DNA from: Deltaproteobacteria bacterium
GTDB taxonomy: Bacteria > Desulfobacterota > Desulfuromonadia > Desulfuromonadales > BM103
Assembly: GCA_019313185.1 (NCBI GenBank)
Contig: JAFDBS010000165.1
Span: 1-32,986 of the forward strand
Reading direction: 5' to 3'
DNA: 32,986 nucleotides
Part shown: one piece after another, positions 18,474-27,966 of the stretch
Layout of the letters: each line of letters opens with the position of its first letter
Position numbering within the stretch: the stretch's first letter is position 1
The notes under the pieces: generated by a model
Told to the model about the DNA's origin: nothing
The model's database searches: none
Seen by the model: only the letters and a program-made list of their open reading frames with translations
Program-made: the position numbers and the translations under genes

Positions 18474-19285
18474 GGTATTCTCCAGGTCATTAAATTGCCA
18501 AGAAACTGGGGGAGATTATAGAAACGAAAAAACACAAACAATGCACTCCAGCCGCTAATAAAAAACAAATCGTCGCGCCCAAGGCGACCTTTCCCCCAGG
18601 TTGCCTGGAATTCACCCTGAAATCCCCGTGAGAGCATCGCCATATGGATTCGCTCAGCGCGTTCCCAAGTTCTTAGCAAAAGGTGACCGATCAAAGAGCC
18701 AAACTGGTGCAGGCCTAAACCACGTCGACCGAAACTGCGTAATTGCCGGGACCTGGCAACGCGAACAGCCTCATCTGTTAATACGAAAATGTATCGGTAA
18801 AGAAATTGTAGCTGTATCGCAAACACTTGCGGCATACCAAGTTTTTGCAATGCAGCGCATATTGCTGGGAAGCCGGTTACGGCCACCAGGATGATCGCGG
18901 TACTGGCTGTTAAAATTGCTCTCAATAGAATAGAGGCACAGGAAACCCACCCACCCCATACATTAAGCTCACCAAATCGCAAAACCACTTGACGATCAAA
19001 GAGCGGGTTGAACAGACCTATTGCCAGAGCAAATGGAATGACAAGCAACAATTTGCGGAGTAGGTAGCCAGGCGGAAGATTACCCAGGACTGAGAGGACA
19101 ATTGGGAAACTGAGAAAGGGCAGCATTGCTGCTATCGTGTACCGGTCGAAAGAAACCACACAGATGATAAAGACAATGGTTGTGACCACTTTGACCCGGG
19201 CATCAATGCGGTGTATAACCGTATTCTGCAATGCCAAGCGATCAAGACGCTTGAAATCCAATGTAGAGCCGTCTATTGCCAACAT
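18470..19285 (-). CDS. ECF-type Ni/Co transporter transmembrane subunit (CbiQ/NikQ)
   Basis: HRIDARVKVVTTIVFIICVVSF, VFAIQLQFLYRYIFVLTDEAVRVARSRQLRSFGRRGLGLHQFGSLIGHLLLRTWERAERIHMAMLSRGF. Confidence 0.93.
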   Translation of the reverse strand: MLAIDGSTLDFKRLDRLALQNTVIHRIDARVKVVTTIVFIICVVSFDRYTIAAMLPFLSFPIVLSVLGNLPPGYLLRKLLLVIPFALAIGLFNPLFDRQVVLRFGELNVWGGWVSCASILLRAILTASTAIILVAVTGFPAICAALQKLGMPQVFAIQLQFLYRYIFVLTDEAVRVARSRQLRSFGRRGLGLHQFGSLIGHLLLRTWERAERIHMAMLSRGFQGEFQATWGKGRLGRDDLFFISGWSALFVFFRFYNLPQFLGNLMTWRIP

Positions 19286-19325
19286 GGCATGTCTCCATCA
19301 GACAAATCGCGATGCGAATCCATTG

Positions 19326-20342
19326 TCACTTCCTGCACTTTCGCAACAGCAAACCGATCATTGCGCACATCATGAGAGTGACCATGCCACCAACGACTCC
19401 AGCAACACTGGTGGACAGGGGCGCTGTTTGGCCAGCTGACAAATTTTCATTTTCGTTATCTGGGGGAAATGCATAATCTCTCATTATGGCCGTTTTGTCT
19501 TGCAGAGCAGATGCGCGGACGTGTTCTGTGGATGATGGGGGAGGAAGTTCTTCTGCTCCAGTCAACTTGGCAATCGACCATTCAAGACCATCCGGGGATT
19601 CGGAAGCTAACCACGAGAGTCCTCCGGCTAGGGTAAAACTGGCCACCAAAAAGGTGACAACTATGGTTCGCTGCGGAAGCTGACCAATTGGCTGGGATCG
19701 TAAGGCCGCATCCAGTATTTCAGGCCGAGCACGGTAAACAAAAAGAACCACAAAAGCCGTCACGATACCTTCAATAATGCCGATTGCCAGATGAATTGGC
19801 TGCATCAGCATAAGAAATGAACTGAAAGGTAGTGCAGCGACACCTGAGGCAACCGTTTGTAGCACTACACCCAAGGCCCCTAATTGAAGACCAATGACTG
19901 CCGACACAACGGCAGCAAAGAAAATGCGTGATGGCTTCAACGGTCGGCCAACCAAACGCTTGTAAATCCAAGGGTAAGCGATAAAAGCCGGGAAAAAACC
20001 AAGGTTGATGATATTGCACCCTAACGCCAACAATCCCCCATCCGCAAAGAAAAGGGCTTGGACCATCAGCACAGAGGCAATACTCAAAAACGCGGCATGG
20101 GGCCCCAACAAAATTGCCAACAGCAACCCTCCGCCAAGATGACCGCTCGACCCAGTGGCCGGGATGGCAAAATTTATCATCTGTGCCGCAAAAACAAAAG
20201 CGCCGAACACGCCCATAAGAGGAATTTTGCGGTCATTTATCTCTTGTTTTACACGATTCGAACAGTAAGCTATCGTACCTGCCGACACAGTCCAAAGAAC
20301 TCCCCCGACTGTGGGCGATATCAACGCATCAGCCATGTGCAT
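19326..20342 (-). CDS. Ni/Co transporter substrate-binding protein, CbiM/NikM fused to an N-type PDGLE domain
   Basis: MHMADALISPTVGGVLW, GHLGGGLLLAILLGPHAAFLSIASVLMVQALFFADGGLLALGCNIINLGFF; C-terminal SPDGLEWSIAKLTG plus a terminal TM. The ORF opens at 20369; MHMADAL at 20342 is the mature-like start. Confidence 0.92.
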   Translation of the reverse strand: MHMADALISPTVGGVLWTVSAGTIAYCSNRVKQEINDRKIPLMGVFGAFVFAAQMINFAIPATGSSGHLGGGLLLAILLGPHAAFLSIASVLMVQALFFADGGLLALGCNIINLGFFPAFIAYPWIYKRLVGRPLKPSRIFFAAVVSAVIGLQLGALGVVLQTVASGVAALPFSSFLMLMQPIHLAIGIIEGIVTAFVVLFVYRARPEILDAALRSQPIGQLPQRTIVVTFLVASFTLAGGLSWLASESPDGLEWSIAKLTGAEELPPPSSTEHVRASALQDKTAIMRDYAFPPDNENENLSAGQTAPLSTSVAGVVGGMVTLMMCAMIGLLLRKCRK

Positions 20343-20396
20343 ACACCCACCTCCTGCTAGCCCGAACATTTAGTTCATTATTTATCAGACGAATCC

Positions 20397-20423
20397 GTGT
20401 TACGTTTTGTGGTTTCGTACCAC
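20397..20423. promoter_or_regulatory. Candidate NikR operator
   Basis: GTGTTAC-N13-GTACCAC: one mismatch from a perfect GTGTTAC-N13-GTAACAC, 55 nt upstream of the transporter operon start. Confidence 0.65.
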
Positions 20424-20460
20424 GCTAGCGAAGACTTAAGGTGGGGTCAAGAAGAATCTT

Positions 20461-20477
20461 ACGAATCGCGGATTCGT
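20461..20477. repeat. Inverted repeat ACGAATC-GCG-GATTCGT abutting the SprT-like stop codon
   Basis: 7-bp perfect arms, 3-nt loop; another ACGAATC at 20389-20395. Confidence 0.7.
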
Positions 20478-20478
20478 G

Positions 20479-21090
20479 CTACCGGTTTGTTACGACTTCA
20501 GCTTGAATTTTTCGAGTAAAGCGCAGGTTGGACCCACAATCTTTGCAAAAGGCATGAAAATTCTTGCGTAACTTTCTATGCATGATACTTGTCAAGCGGT
20601 GTTCTCGACACCGACATGTGTATAGAAAGTTTCGGCTGACGATTCTTGCGGGGCGGGTAACGTAGTCATGACAACGTTTTGGAGGGAGCCCAAAACATTC
20701 CTGCATGACAGCTTGCCATTCTGGCCCATGAGGCTTTGGCCTTATCGCTAAGTGACGTGATTGCCAAAAAACGCACAGGTGGGCGACCTCATGTGGAATA
20801 GTTGTTCCTAAGTATTCATCGGTGTAGGTTTTCAAAAGGCACATGTTGAGACGCATTTCGAGCTGGTTATTGATAATTCGGGCTTGACCAGCAACATGGC
20901 CCCGCAAACCAAAATCAAGATGAATGTGGGGCAAATCGATACCGCTTTTTTGAGAGATTTGGGCAACCGCAAAGGCAAGAGAGTCTTTGGCCCTTGCTTT
21001 GAGATGGGAATCGTTGTCTGAAGACAAGATTTTGGCTCCACAGTTTAGGCGAACATCATCTGGATTCGTTACGCCGAAAGGCGGTTTCAC
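20479..21090 (-). CDS. SprT-like zinc metalloprotease
   Basis: LGTTIPHEVAHLCVFWQSRHL (HExxH), GPEWQAVMQECFG; C-terminal zinc ribbon CRCREHRLTS...CKDCGSNL. Confidence 0.85.
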   Translation of the reverse strand: MKPPFGVTNPDDVRLNCGAKILSSDNDSHLKARAKDSLAFAVAQISQKSGIDLPHIHLDFGLRGHVAGQARIINNQLEMRLNMCLLKTYTDEYLGTTIPHEVAHLCVFWQSRHLAIRPKPHGPEWQAVMQECFGLPPKRCHDYVTRPARIVSRNFLYTCRCREHRLTSIMHRKLRKNFHAFCKDCGSNLRFTRKIQAEVVTNR

Positions 21091-22044
21091 TTATCGTTTG
21101 AGAGCATCAAATAATAGACGGTGTAGCGCTTCTGACAATTCTTTGTTGTCTTCACCCTTTGAATGCATTTCCGTCAAGTTAGCAAAAACCCCGCAGTAGT
21201 GGTTGACCAGCCGAGGCTTATCAGTCGCCAAATTGAAGGTCAGACCTTCTTGGCCATGAAGATAAAGCCGCCCATATTCTTTTGCATGGTCGAGTTCAAC
21301 AATACCGCTTTGATAACGCAACCGAGTGGTTTTGTAATTCTTTCCAAGCGTCCAATTGGTATCGATCATGCCATAGCCAAGCTTATCCGCTGATTTAAAG
21401 CTTAACAGCGCAAGCCCTTGCAGTTGCGCACAGTTGATACTGGGCACAATGGTCATCCGTCCATCATAAACACTCATCGTTCCAACATCGATCAGCCGGG
21501 AGAGTACACTGAGGCTGCTTATGCCACTGTCAATCCATGCACCAGCTTTTCCGATTGCGCCCAAGGTTAGCTTACCATCAATATAGTAGGGGTCGGCAAA
21601 ACAGGACTCAAAGCCGATCAGTTCACCCAAATCGAAGTTCTGTGCATCCCTCTGTTCACGCCACCAATCAACTTCTCTTCCATAAGATGGATGAAACACG
21701 GTATAGAGGGGTAACTTCCGAGTTCGAGCAGCGGTCATTAAGGCATCCATTTGCTCTTGGTTCGTGCAAAGCGGTTTCTCGACAATTGCCACGCGGTCGG
21801 CCTCGATGATTTTCATCGCTACTTCAAAATGTGTCCCTGTTGGCGTCGAAACCAAAAAAGCATCGGCAGTCGACTTCTTTAACATCTGGTCAAAATCATT
21901 AAAGAATTGAACGCTTCCAGGAAGCTCTTCAGATTTGACTGGATCAAGATCGTGGGCATCCGTTAACTTGATGCCGAGGGTGTGAGTGATCGCCTGCATT
22001 TGATAGTTCGCTATTTTACCGATGCCGATAAGTCCAATACGCAT
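21091..22044 (-). CDS. Gfo/Idh/MocA family oxidoreductase
   Basis: MRIGLIGIGKIANYQMQAI (Rossmann), AFLVSTPTGTHFEVAMKIIEADRVAIVEKPLCTNQEQMDAL. Confidence 0.9.
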   Translation of the reverse strand: MRIGLIGIGKIANYQMQAITHTLGIKLTDAHDLDPVKSEELPGSVQFFNDFDQMLKKSTADAFLVSTPTGTHFEVAMKIIEADRVAIVEKPLCTNQEQMDALMTAARTRKLPLYTVFHPSYGREVDWWREQRDAQNFDLGELIGFESCFADPYYIDGKLTLGAIGKAGAWIDSGISSLSVLSRLIDVGTMSVYDGRMTIVPSINCAQLQGLALLSFKSADKLGYGMIDTNWTLGKNYKTTRLRYQSGIVELDHAKEYGRLYLHGQEGLTFNLATDKPRLVNHYCGVFANLTEMHSKGEDNKELSEALHRLLFDALKR

Positions 22045-22345
22045 AACAGACTCCAATCAGTGGGTTAAAAATATCTTTTAGACTAGCAGAAATGCTCAAA
22101 GAGTCCAGAGTAAATGATACCCTCAGCAAAACCCGGCTATTCTGAATTTTATTAAATTGTGTCCGCCTATAATTGAGCATATCGACAGGCAGACTGCGAA
22201 CTGTTTGCAAAAAATTAAGGGGAGCGAACATTAAAATATATGTTAAGAGATTTCAAGACGAAAAGTTGAAGTCTTATTCATAGAGTGGCATAGTTTTATA
22301 ACATTTTGATAATTATCGGCTATTTGATGGTTTGGATGAAGTCCC

Positions 22346-24034
22346 TTGAAAACATTAGCTGCTGAATTTGCATACTTTTTAAGAGGTCGCGCTCGGCAAA
22401 ATCTCAAAGCGTTGCTGGTTTATTGTGCTTTTTTGATCGTCATGGTCTTGGTCTATGCGGCGATTTTCCGTTTCTTGATGTGGCATCTGGAAGGCAGAGA
22501 GTTTTCTTTGATTGCTGGCATATACTGGACCATCACCGTAATGACCACCCTGGGGTTTGGCGACATCACTTTTCATAGCGATCCTGGTTATGTTTTTGCT
22601 GCTATCGTGACCATTTCAGGGGTTCTTTTTCTCTTGATCATTCTTCCCTTTGGGATGATAAGCCTTTTTTTGACCCCATGGATCGACCAAAGGTTGCGAA
22701 GACGCTTGACATATGAGCTGGCAGAAGAAACCACCGGCCATATCGTCATTTTCGGACTGGACATGACGACCCGGGCCGTTGTGTCCAAACTGCAAGCACA
22801 AGCGGCCCCTTATGTGGTCGTAACCGTCGACCAGAATGAAGCATTTGAACTCGAGGCTGAAGGATTTCGGGTCATTTGTGGCCGGCCGACTGATGCAAAA
22901 GTTCAAACAGCTGTCAGGATTGACCAAGCTAAATATGTGATTGCTAATCTCTCTGATCCGGAAAATGTTGCGATCTGTCTCAGCGTACGTAGCCGTTGTC
23001 AGACACCAATTGCAGCTTTTGCAAATGATGACGATCACATTAATCTTATCCGCCAAGCTGGGGCAACCCGGGTCGTACCGCTACACAAAATTTTAGGGCG
23101 TTATTTAGCCATCCGCTCAACAACCTGTGGCGCGCTCGCCCACGTGCTTGATTCCTTCGGGGATTTGCACATTGCAGAAATTCCAGTTTATGGAACACCG
23201 TTTGCCGGAAGCAGTTTAGACAAAGCAGGGATTCGTGAGCGGACGGGATTGGCAGTGATCGGCATTTGGGAGCGGGGCCGTCTTACTGTTCCGACCCCGG
23301 AAACATTGCTCAACGAAAACGCTCTTTTGGTACTTGCTGGTACCCGACAGCAATTGGAGTGTTTAGAACAAATTACCGGTGAAAATGCGATGAATGACCT
23401 GATTTTCATTCTTGGTCATGGTCGAATTGGCTGTGCCGCCGCCCAGTTCCTTGAACAAAAACCTGTCCCATTTATTTTGATTGATAAAACAGCAAACCCT
23501 GCATGTAAAAATCATGTTCCGATTTATGGTGATGCCACAGTTCGGCATGTCTTGAACCAAGCGGGTATCGACCAGGCCAAAGGCTTGATTGTTACAACCA
23601 ACGATGACAACACCAATATTTTCCTAACCCTGGCGAGCCGCCAATTGCTTCCTCACATCCGTTTAGTGGCCCGGGCAAATTGCGATGAGAGTGTCTCGCA
23701 ACTGTATCTGGCAGGGGCAGATTTTGTCGTTTCGAATGCTTCGCTTGGTGCAAACATACTGTTTAATATCTTGGAATCCAAAGCATCCGCATTCCTAACA
23801 GAAGGCGTCTCAGTGTTTCGGAGGCCTATCCCCGAATTTCTAGTTGACCAAAGAATCCAAGAGACCCAATTGCGACAACGAACCGGATGCTCGATTGTCG
23901 CAATTGAAAGCGAGCAGGGGCAGATAGAGGTGTCTCCGTCGCCTGAAACTATTTTGAAAACTGGGTCGATCCTGATTCTAATTGGAACCCCGAGCCAAGA
24001 GGCGGAATTTGATGCGGCGCTGGGCAGAGATTGA
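22346..24034 (+). CDS. 2-TM potassium channel with tandem RCK (TrkA-N/TrkA-C) domains
   Basis: Pore WTITVMTTLGFGDITFHSD; two RCK units (HIVIFGLDMTTRAVVSKL and IFILGHGRIGCAAAQFL), each followed by a TrkA-C-like segment. TTG start; no in-frame ATG upstream. Confidence 0.92.
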   Translation: MKTLAAEFAYFLRGRARQNLKALLVYCAFLIVMVLVYAAIFRFLMWHLEGREFSLIAGIYWTITVMTTLGFGDITFHSDPGYVFAAIVTISGVLFLLIILPFGMISLFLTPWIDQRLRRRLTYELAEETTGHIVIFGLDMTTRAVVSKLQAQAAPYVVVTVDQNEAFELEAEGFRVICGRPTDAKVQTAVRIDQAKYVIANLSDPENVAICLSVRSRCQTPIAAFANDDDHINLIRQAGATRVVPLHKILGRYLAIRSTTCGALAHVLDSFGDLHIAEIPVYGTPFAGSSLDKAGIRERTGLAVIGIWERGRLTVPTPETLLNENALLVLAGTRQQLECLEQITGENAMNDLIFILGHGRIGCAAAQFLEQKPVPFILIDKTANPACKNHVPIYGDATVRHVLNQAGIDQAKGLIVTTNDDNTNIFLTLASRQLLPHIRLVARANCDESVSQLYLAGADFVVSNASLGANILFNILESKASAFLTEGVSVFRRPIPEFLVDQRIQETQLRQRTGCSIVAIESEQGQIEVSPSPETILKTGSILILIGTPSQEAEFDAALGRD

Positions 24035-24054
24035 CCTCTCACACTTTTTTCACT

Positions 24055-24106
24055 TGAAACCCGAACTTATTGGGACTAAAGACCCTGTTTAGTCATCTTG
24101 GTTTCA
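24055..24106 (+). ncRNA. Candidate structured 5' leader of the aminotransferase gene
   Basis: Nested stems: TGAAACC(24055-24061)/GGTTTCA(24100-24106) enclosing GACTAAA(24074-24080)/TTTAGTC(24088-24094). Confidence 0.4.
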
Positions 24107-24131
24107 CGCACCCAAACGGGAAGGCTCTATC

Positions 24132-24995
24132 ATGAGTTATGTCTACCTAAACGGAACGTTCGTTGAAAGCGACCTGGCCATGGTGTCTGTATTTGACCAA
24201 GGTTTTCTTTATGGAGACGGCATTTTTGAGAGTTTTCGATCGGTAAAGGGACATTTGTACCAGTTTCCTGAGCATTATAAGAGGCTGAGACAGTCTGCAG
24301 AGGCGCTGTGTTATCCGGTTACCTTGTCGCAACAAGACCTCGAGAGCATTCTCAGCGAACTGCAGAAGCGGAACACTTTGTGTGACGCTTATTTCCGGAT
24401 AACGATTACCCGTGGCAAAGGACAGGTCGGCTTCCAGCGAAACATAAACAGCCAGTTAACCTGTTTGATCATTGGACAGGAATTCCGCGGTTTCGATAGC
24501 GCCTGTTACCAGCAAGGAATCACCCTGAGGCTTGCGCAAACCCGGCGCAACGCCCCGGAGGCAATCAACCCAAAAATTAAATCAATCAGTAACTTGAACA
24601 GCCTGCTTGGCAAACTCGAAGCCAAGGCTGCAGGAGCCTTTGAGGTTATTATGCTCAACAACAAAGAGCATATTTGCGAAGGCGCCTCATCAAACATTTT
24701 CTGGACCAAGGATCAGTGGGTCTTCACCCCCGATGCATCAACTGGATTATTGGAGGGCGTGACCCGTGCAACGATCATGCGCTTGTGTGAGGAGAGGTTG
24801 AACCTGAGGGTCATTACTGGTGAATTCAAAATGCAAGATTTAAAATTCGCCGATGAGGTTTTTATCACCTCAACATCTTTGGAGGTGATGCCGGTGACAA
24901 AAGTCGATGATTTCACCGTCAACCAAGGGGTGGTAGGGCCGATTGCCCATCACCTTCGAGAGGAATTACACCGGGACATGATGCCCCACCTTTAA
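24132..24995 (+). CDS. Class IV PLP-dependent aminotransferase (BCAT/D-amino acid transaminase/ADC lyase family)
   Basis: DQGFLYGDGIFESFRSVKGHLYQFPEHYKRL, NPKIKSISNLNSLLGKLEAKAAGAFEVIMLNNKEHICEGASSNIFW, EVFITSTSLEVMPVTKVD. Confidence 0.93.
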   Translation: MSYVYLNGTFVESDLAMVSVFDQGFLYGDGIFESFRSVKGHLYQFPEHYKRLRQSAEALCYPVTLSQQDLESILSELQKRNTLCDAYFRITITRGKGQVGFQRNINSQLTCLIIGQEFRGFDSACYQQGITLRLAQTRRNAPEAINPKIKSISNLNSLLGKLEAKAAGAFEVIMLNNKEHICEGASSNIFWTKDQWVFTPDASTGLLEGVTRATIMRLCEERLNLRVITGEFKMQDLKFADEVFITSTSLEVMPVTKVDDFTVNQGVVGPIAHHLREELHRDMMPHL

Positions 24996-25029
24996 TCGAA
25001 TAATAGGGCTTCAAACAATTGTGAAGATT

Positions 25030-25070
25030 GGCCACATAGCCAGAAAACAATCAGGCATGTGGCCTCTTAT
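25030..25070 (+). terminator. Probable rho-independent terminator after the aminotransferase gene
   Basis: GGCCACAT-A-GCC ... GGC-ATGTGGCC followed by TCTTATT; the U-tract is imperfect. Confidence 0.5.
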
Positions 25071-25904
25071 TCAGATAGACAATCGCAAGACTTCTGCCTG
25101 GGGATGTTGCACGGCCCTGGAATATTGGATGGCCGGTCTACCAAACCCCATGGCATAGCCAATGATGTGGTGCTCAGGAATGCCGAATTGCATCCGCAAA
25201 GACGGAACCAGTTGGTCGACGAGTCGTTTGACCAAGCCGTTCCAAACGGTACCAACACCTAGAGATTGTGCAAACATTTCGAAGTATGCGAGAGCGATGA
25301 GGCAGTCCGGCACGGGTGAAGCGGATTTTTTGGGGGCCGAGGTGATCAGCAGATGCGGCGCCCCGCGGAACAAAACATCTTCTCTCTTATTTTGCCAAAG
25401 GTCGACAAACCTGGAGAATCCTGAGCGGGTTTCGGAAAGATGCCCCAAGGAAACCAGTTTTGCCAACGAGTCATAAGCCTTCTCACGAAATTCGGCTAAA
25501 ACTTGTTTATCGTCAATTACCGAAAACCTGACTGATCGCGAATTGAATCCGGTCGGAGCATAACTGGCGACGTCGATCAGCTTTCTGATTGTGTCAGCAG
25601 GCAAATTTTCATCGTGATAATATCGCACCGAGCGACGGCCTTTGATCAAGGCTTCCATCTTATTCGGTTCAGGGAGGCTGTTCACGCTCACCGGCACGCT
25701 TTGCTCTGGAGATAAACCCATGATTGACAGCGCGCCATTCGGACAGACCGCTAAGCAGTGCTGGCACTTGATGCAGAGCTCTTGGTTGGCAGGAAGAATC
25801 CTTGGTGCCCCTGTCTGAAGTGTTATTATTTTGACTGGACAATCTTTTCCACATAGGCCACAGCGCGTACATTTGTCTTCTGTAATTTCAAAACTCAGCG
25901 TCAT
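25071..25904 (-). CDS. Nitroreductase with an N-terminal 2x[4Fe-4S] ferredoxin domain
   Basis: CTRCGLCGKDCPVKII and CIKCQHCLAVCPNGAL, then a nitroreductase domain MEALIKGRRSVRYYHDENLPADTIRKLIDVASYAPTGFNSRSVRF. Confidence 0.93.
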   Translation of the reverse strand: MTLSFEITEDKCTRCGLCGKDCPVKIITLQTGAPRILPANQELCIKCQHCLAVCPNGALSIMGLSPEQSVPVSVNSLPEPNKMEALIKGRRSVRYYHDENLPADTIRKLIDVASYAPTGFNSRSVRFSVIDDKQVLAEFREKAYDSLAKLVSLGHLSETRSGFSRFVDLWQNKREDVLFRGAPHLLITSAPKKSASPVPDCLIALAYFEMFAQSLGVGTVWNGLVKRLVDQLVPSLRMQFGIPEHHIIGYAMGFGRPAIQYSRAVQHPQAEVLRLSI

Positions 25905-25995
25905 TCACCCTCTCTTTGCGAGCCTTAGGTGACCATGCCGAAAACCACACGACCTCTTGTTGCCAATTCGAAGCTGGCATAGTCTGTTAGACGAC

Positions 25996-26601
25996 TTAAA
26001 AGGAGTTTTCAAAAATCAATTCATTGAGCGGCAGCTGTCCGGGCTTCGGCCATGTGTCTTTGGTTTTTTTTTTTTTTGCAACCATCGGTCCCATCACATA
26101 ATCGTTAGGAAGGTTGATTAATTTGGCAACTTGCTCAATTTCAAAGCCGATCATCGGACATGAGTCATAGCCCATGGCCGTGGCTGCCAACATTAGCGTC
26201 TGCATGGCCAAACCAATCGATCTTTGCGCTTCGTCGCGCTGCAACCATTCCCGTCCCTCATGGAACGGCCCCATCCAGCCGACAAGCATCTCTGCCACCT
26301 CCTGCGGAGCATTGCGCCAATAACGTTCAGGCTGTTTCTTCCATGCCGCCATGTCAGCTGTCATGATAATGAGTAATGACGCCTCGGTGATTTGGGGTTG
26401 ATCATTCCCAAAGTCTGAACGAATTTTTTTTCGCAGGGCGTGATCTCGTACAATCACAAACCGCCAATGTTGAATATTGAAGCTGGTAGGTGATTGTATC
26501 GCAGCTTCGAGCAGTTTGGTCTCTTCCTCTTTTGTCATGCGGTGTGTTGGATCAAAGTGTTTTATTGCCCGACGTTGATAAATGGCTTTGAAAGTTTCCA
26601 T
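25996..26601 (-). CDS. Nitroreductase family protein
   Basis: METFKAIYQRRAIKHFDPTHRM...LLEAAIQSPTSFNIQHWRFVIV; AAATAMGYDSCPMIGFEIEQV. Contains an A14 tract near the 3' end. Confidence 0.92.
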   Translation of the reverse strand: METFKAIYQRRAIKHFDPTHRMTKEEETKLLEAAIQSPTSFNIQHWRFVIVRDHALRKKIRSDFGNDQPQITEASLLIIMTADMAAWKKQPERYWRNAPQEVAEMLVGWMGPFHEGREWLQRDEAQRSIGLAMQTLMLAATAMGYDSCPMIGFEIEQVAKLINLPNDYVMGPMVAKKKKTKDTWPKPGQLPLNELIFENSF

Positions 26602-26834
26602 CTAGCCCTCCAAAGGTGTAAATATGCCTTAAGTTCATATGAGTATATCTCGAATTCAAAAAAAGTCTTGCCATTCGCTTTGTCTGCAGAAAACGAGCTC
26701 TTGATGAATGACTGGGGAGTCCAAAAACAGAAGATTCGGACATGGCCAACATGCCGAAAAGGGCTAATAAATCATCTGATGGCCATATGCAAAAGACCGT
26801 TTATAGGCTATTCCCACTGGAGGGGCAGAGTTCA

Positions 26835-27956
26835 TCACCCTTCGGAGAGATAAAAATTAGGTAGGCTAAAGGTGAATGTTGATCCTTGGCCAAGCACGCT
26901 TTCTGCCCAAATCCGGCCGTTGTGAGCGTTGATAATCTTTCGCGATATGGCCAACCCTAAACCCGTCTGGCGGTCTTCTCGAGTTGTTTTTGTTTTGATG
27001 TCTGGATAGGGCTGAAAGAGTTTGCTCATATCACCCTTGGCAATTCCCGGGCCGTTGTCGATCACGGAAACCTGAAGCTGGCCACTCATTAAAGAAGCGT
27101 TGACAATGACTTTTTGCCCTTCAGGAGAAAATTTGAGTGCATTTGAAATCAAGTTGTTCAGCACTTGTTTGATTCGGGGCGTATCGAAACTAATTTTACC
27201 AGGTGGCAATTGATCGTCTAAAACCAATTCAATACCACTTTTTTGGGCAAAAACCTGATTGATTTCAACGGTTTTACTCAACAGAACGGAAAAATCCTGA
27301 AGATGCAATTTCAGGCTAAGCTTTCCAGCTTCGATTATAGAAATGTCGAGCAGGTCGTTAATCATGGAGAGCATGAAATCGCTTAGGTAACGGATGTCGT
27401 TGAGCAAATGTAAATAGTCTGGGCGTTTGAAATTTTCTGGTTCCATCGCCATCAATTCGCTGTAACCCATAATAACCGTCAAGGGGTTTCGCAGATCATG
27501 AGCCGCCATTCCAAGAAAATGATTTTTCAATTCGTTCAACTTGGTCAGTTCAGCGCTCTTTTTATGAAGTTCACGGGTCAGATTGTTCAACTCATTGTTG
27601 CTTTGAACCAATTCTTGGCGCAGATTGTCCAATTCCAGCGTATCGATCTGTCCCAGCGCAAGGATTCCGTCGTTAAGCTCGTAAAATGAAAAATAGTAGG
27701 TCTGTGGTAAACCAGAAACTGTTGAGAGATTGAGGAGTTGGCCAGATGCCTGTTGTTGAGCACAACGTTTGAGAGAGAAGGTCCCGCGAAAGTCTAAAAA
27801 GATCTCATTGGCTTGTCGGCCCAGTTGATCATTGCCAAGTTGTTTTTGGGCGTGTTGATTTAGGTGGCAGAGCCGCTCTTGACCGTCAAATTCAAGGACG
27901 AGCAAAGCCGCAGTGCTCTCAAGAAAATTGAGCAAAATGGTGTCCCGCGATATCAA
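26835..27956 (-). CDS. Sensor histidine kinase with an N-terminal PAS-like domain
   Basis: H-box FLGMAAHDLRNPLTVIMGYSE; N-box NNLISNALKFSPEG; G-boxes VIDNGPGIAKGD and TGLGLAISRKII; coiled coil after a PAS-like N-terminus. Confidence 0.93.
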   Translation of the reverse strand: MISRDTILLNFLESTAALLVLEFDGQERLCHLNQHAQKQLGNDQLGRQANEIFLDFRGTFSLKRCAQQQASGQLLNLSTVSGLPQTYYFSFYELNDGILALGQIDTLELDNLRQELVQSNNELNNLTRELHKKSAELTKLNELKNHFLGMAAHDLRNPLTVIMGYSELMAMEPENFKRPDYLHLLNDIRYLSDFMLSMINDLLDISIIEAGKLSLKLHLQDFSVLLSKTVEINQVFAQKSGIELVLDDQLPPGKISFDTPRIKQVLNNLISNALKFSPEGQKVIVNASLMSGQLQVSVIDNGPGIAKGDMSKLFQPYPDIKTKTTREDRQTGLGLAISRKIINAHNGRIWAESVLGQGSTFTFSLPNFYLSEG

Positions 27957-27966
27957 TGTCTTAGCC

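Noticed and set aside
20343-20480. Cobalamin riboswitch ahead of the CbiM-like gene
   Set aside because: Leader is short, with no recognisable B12 box; the NikR-like repeat explains the region better.
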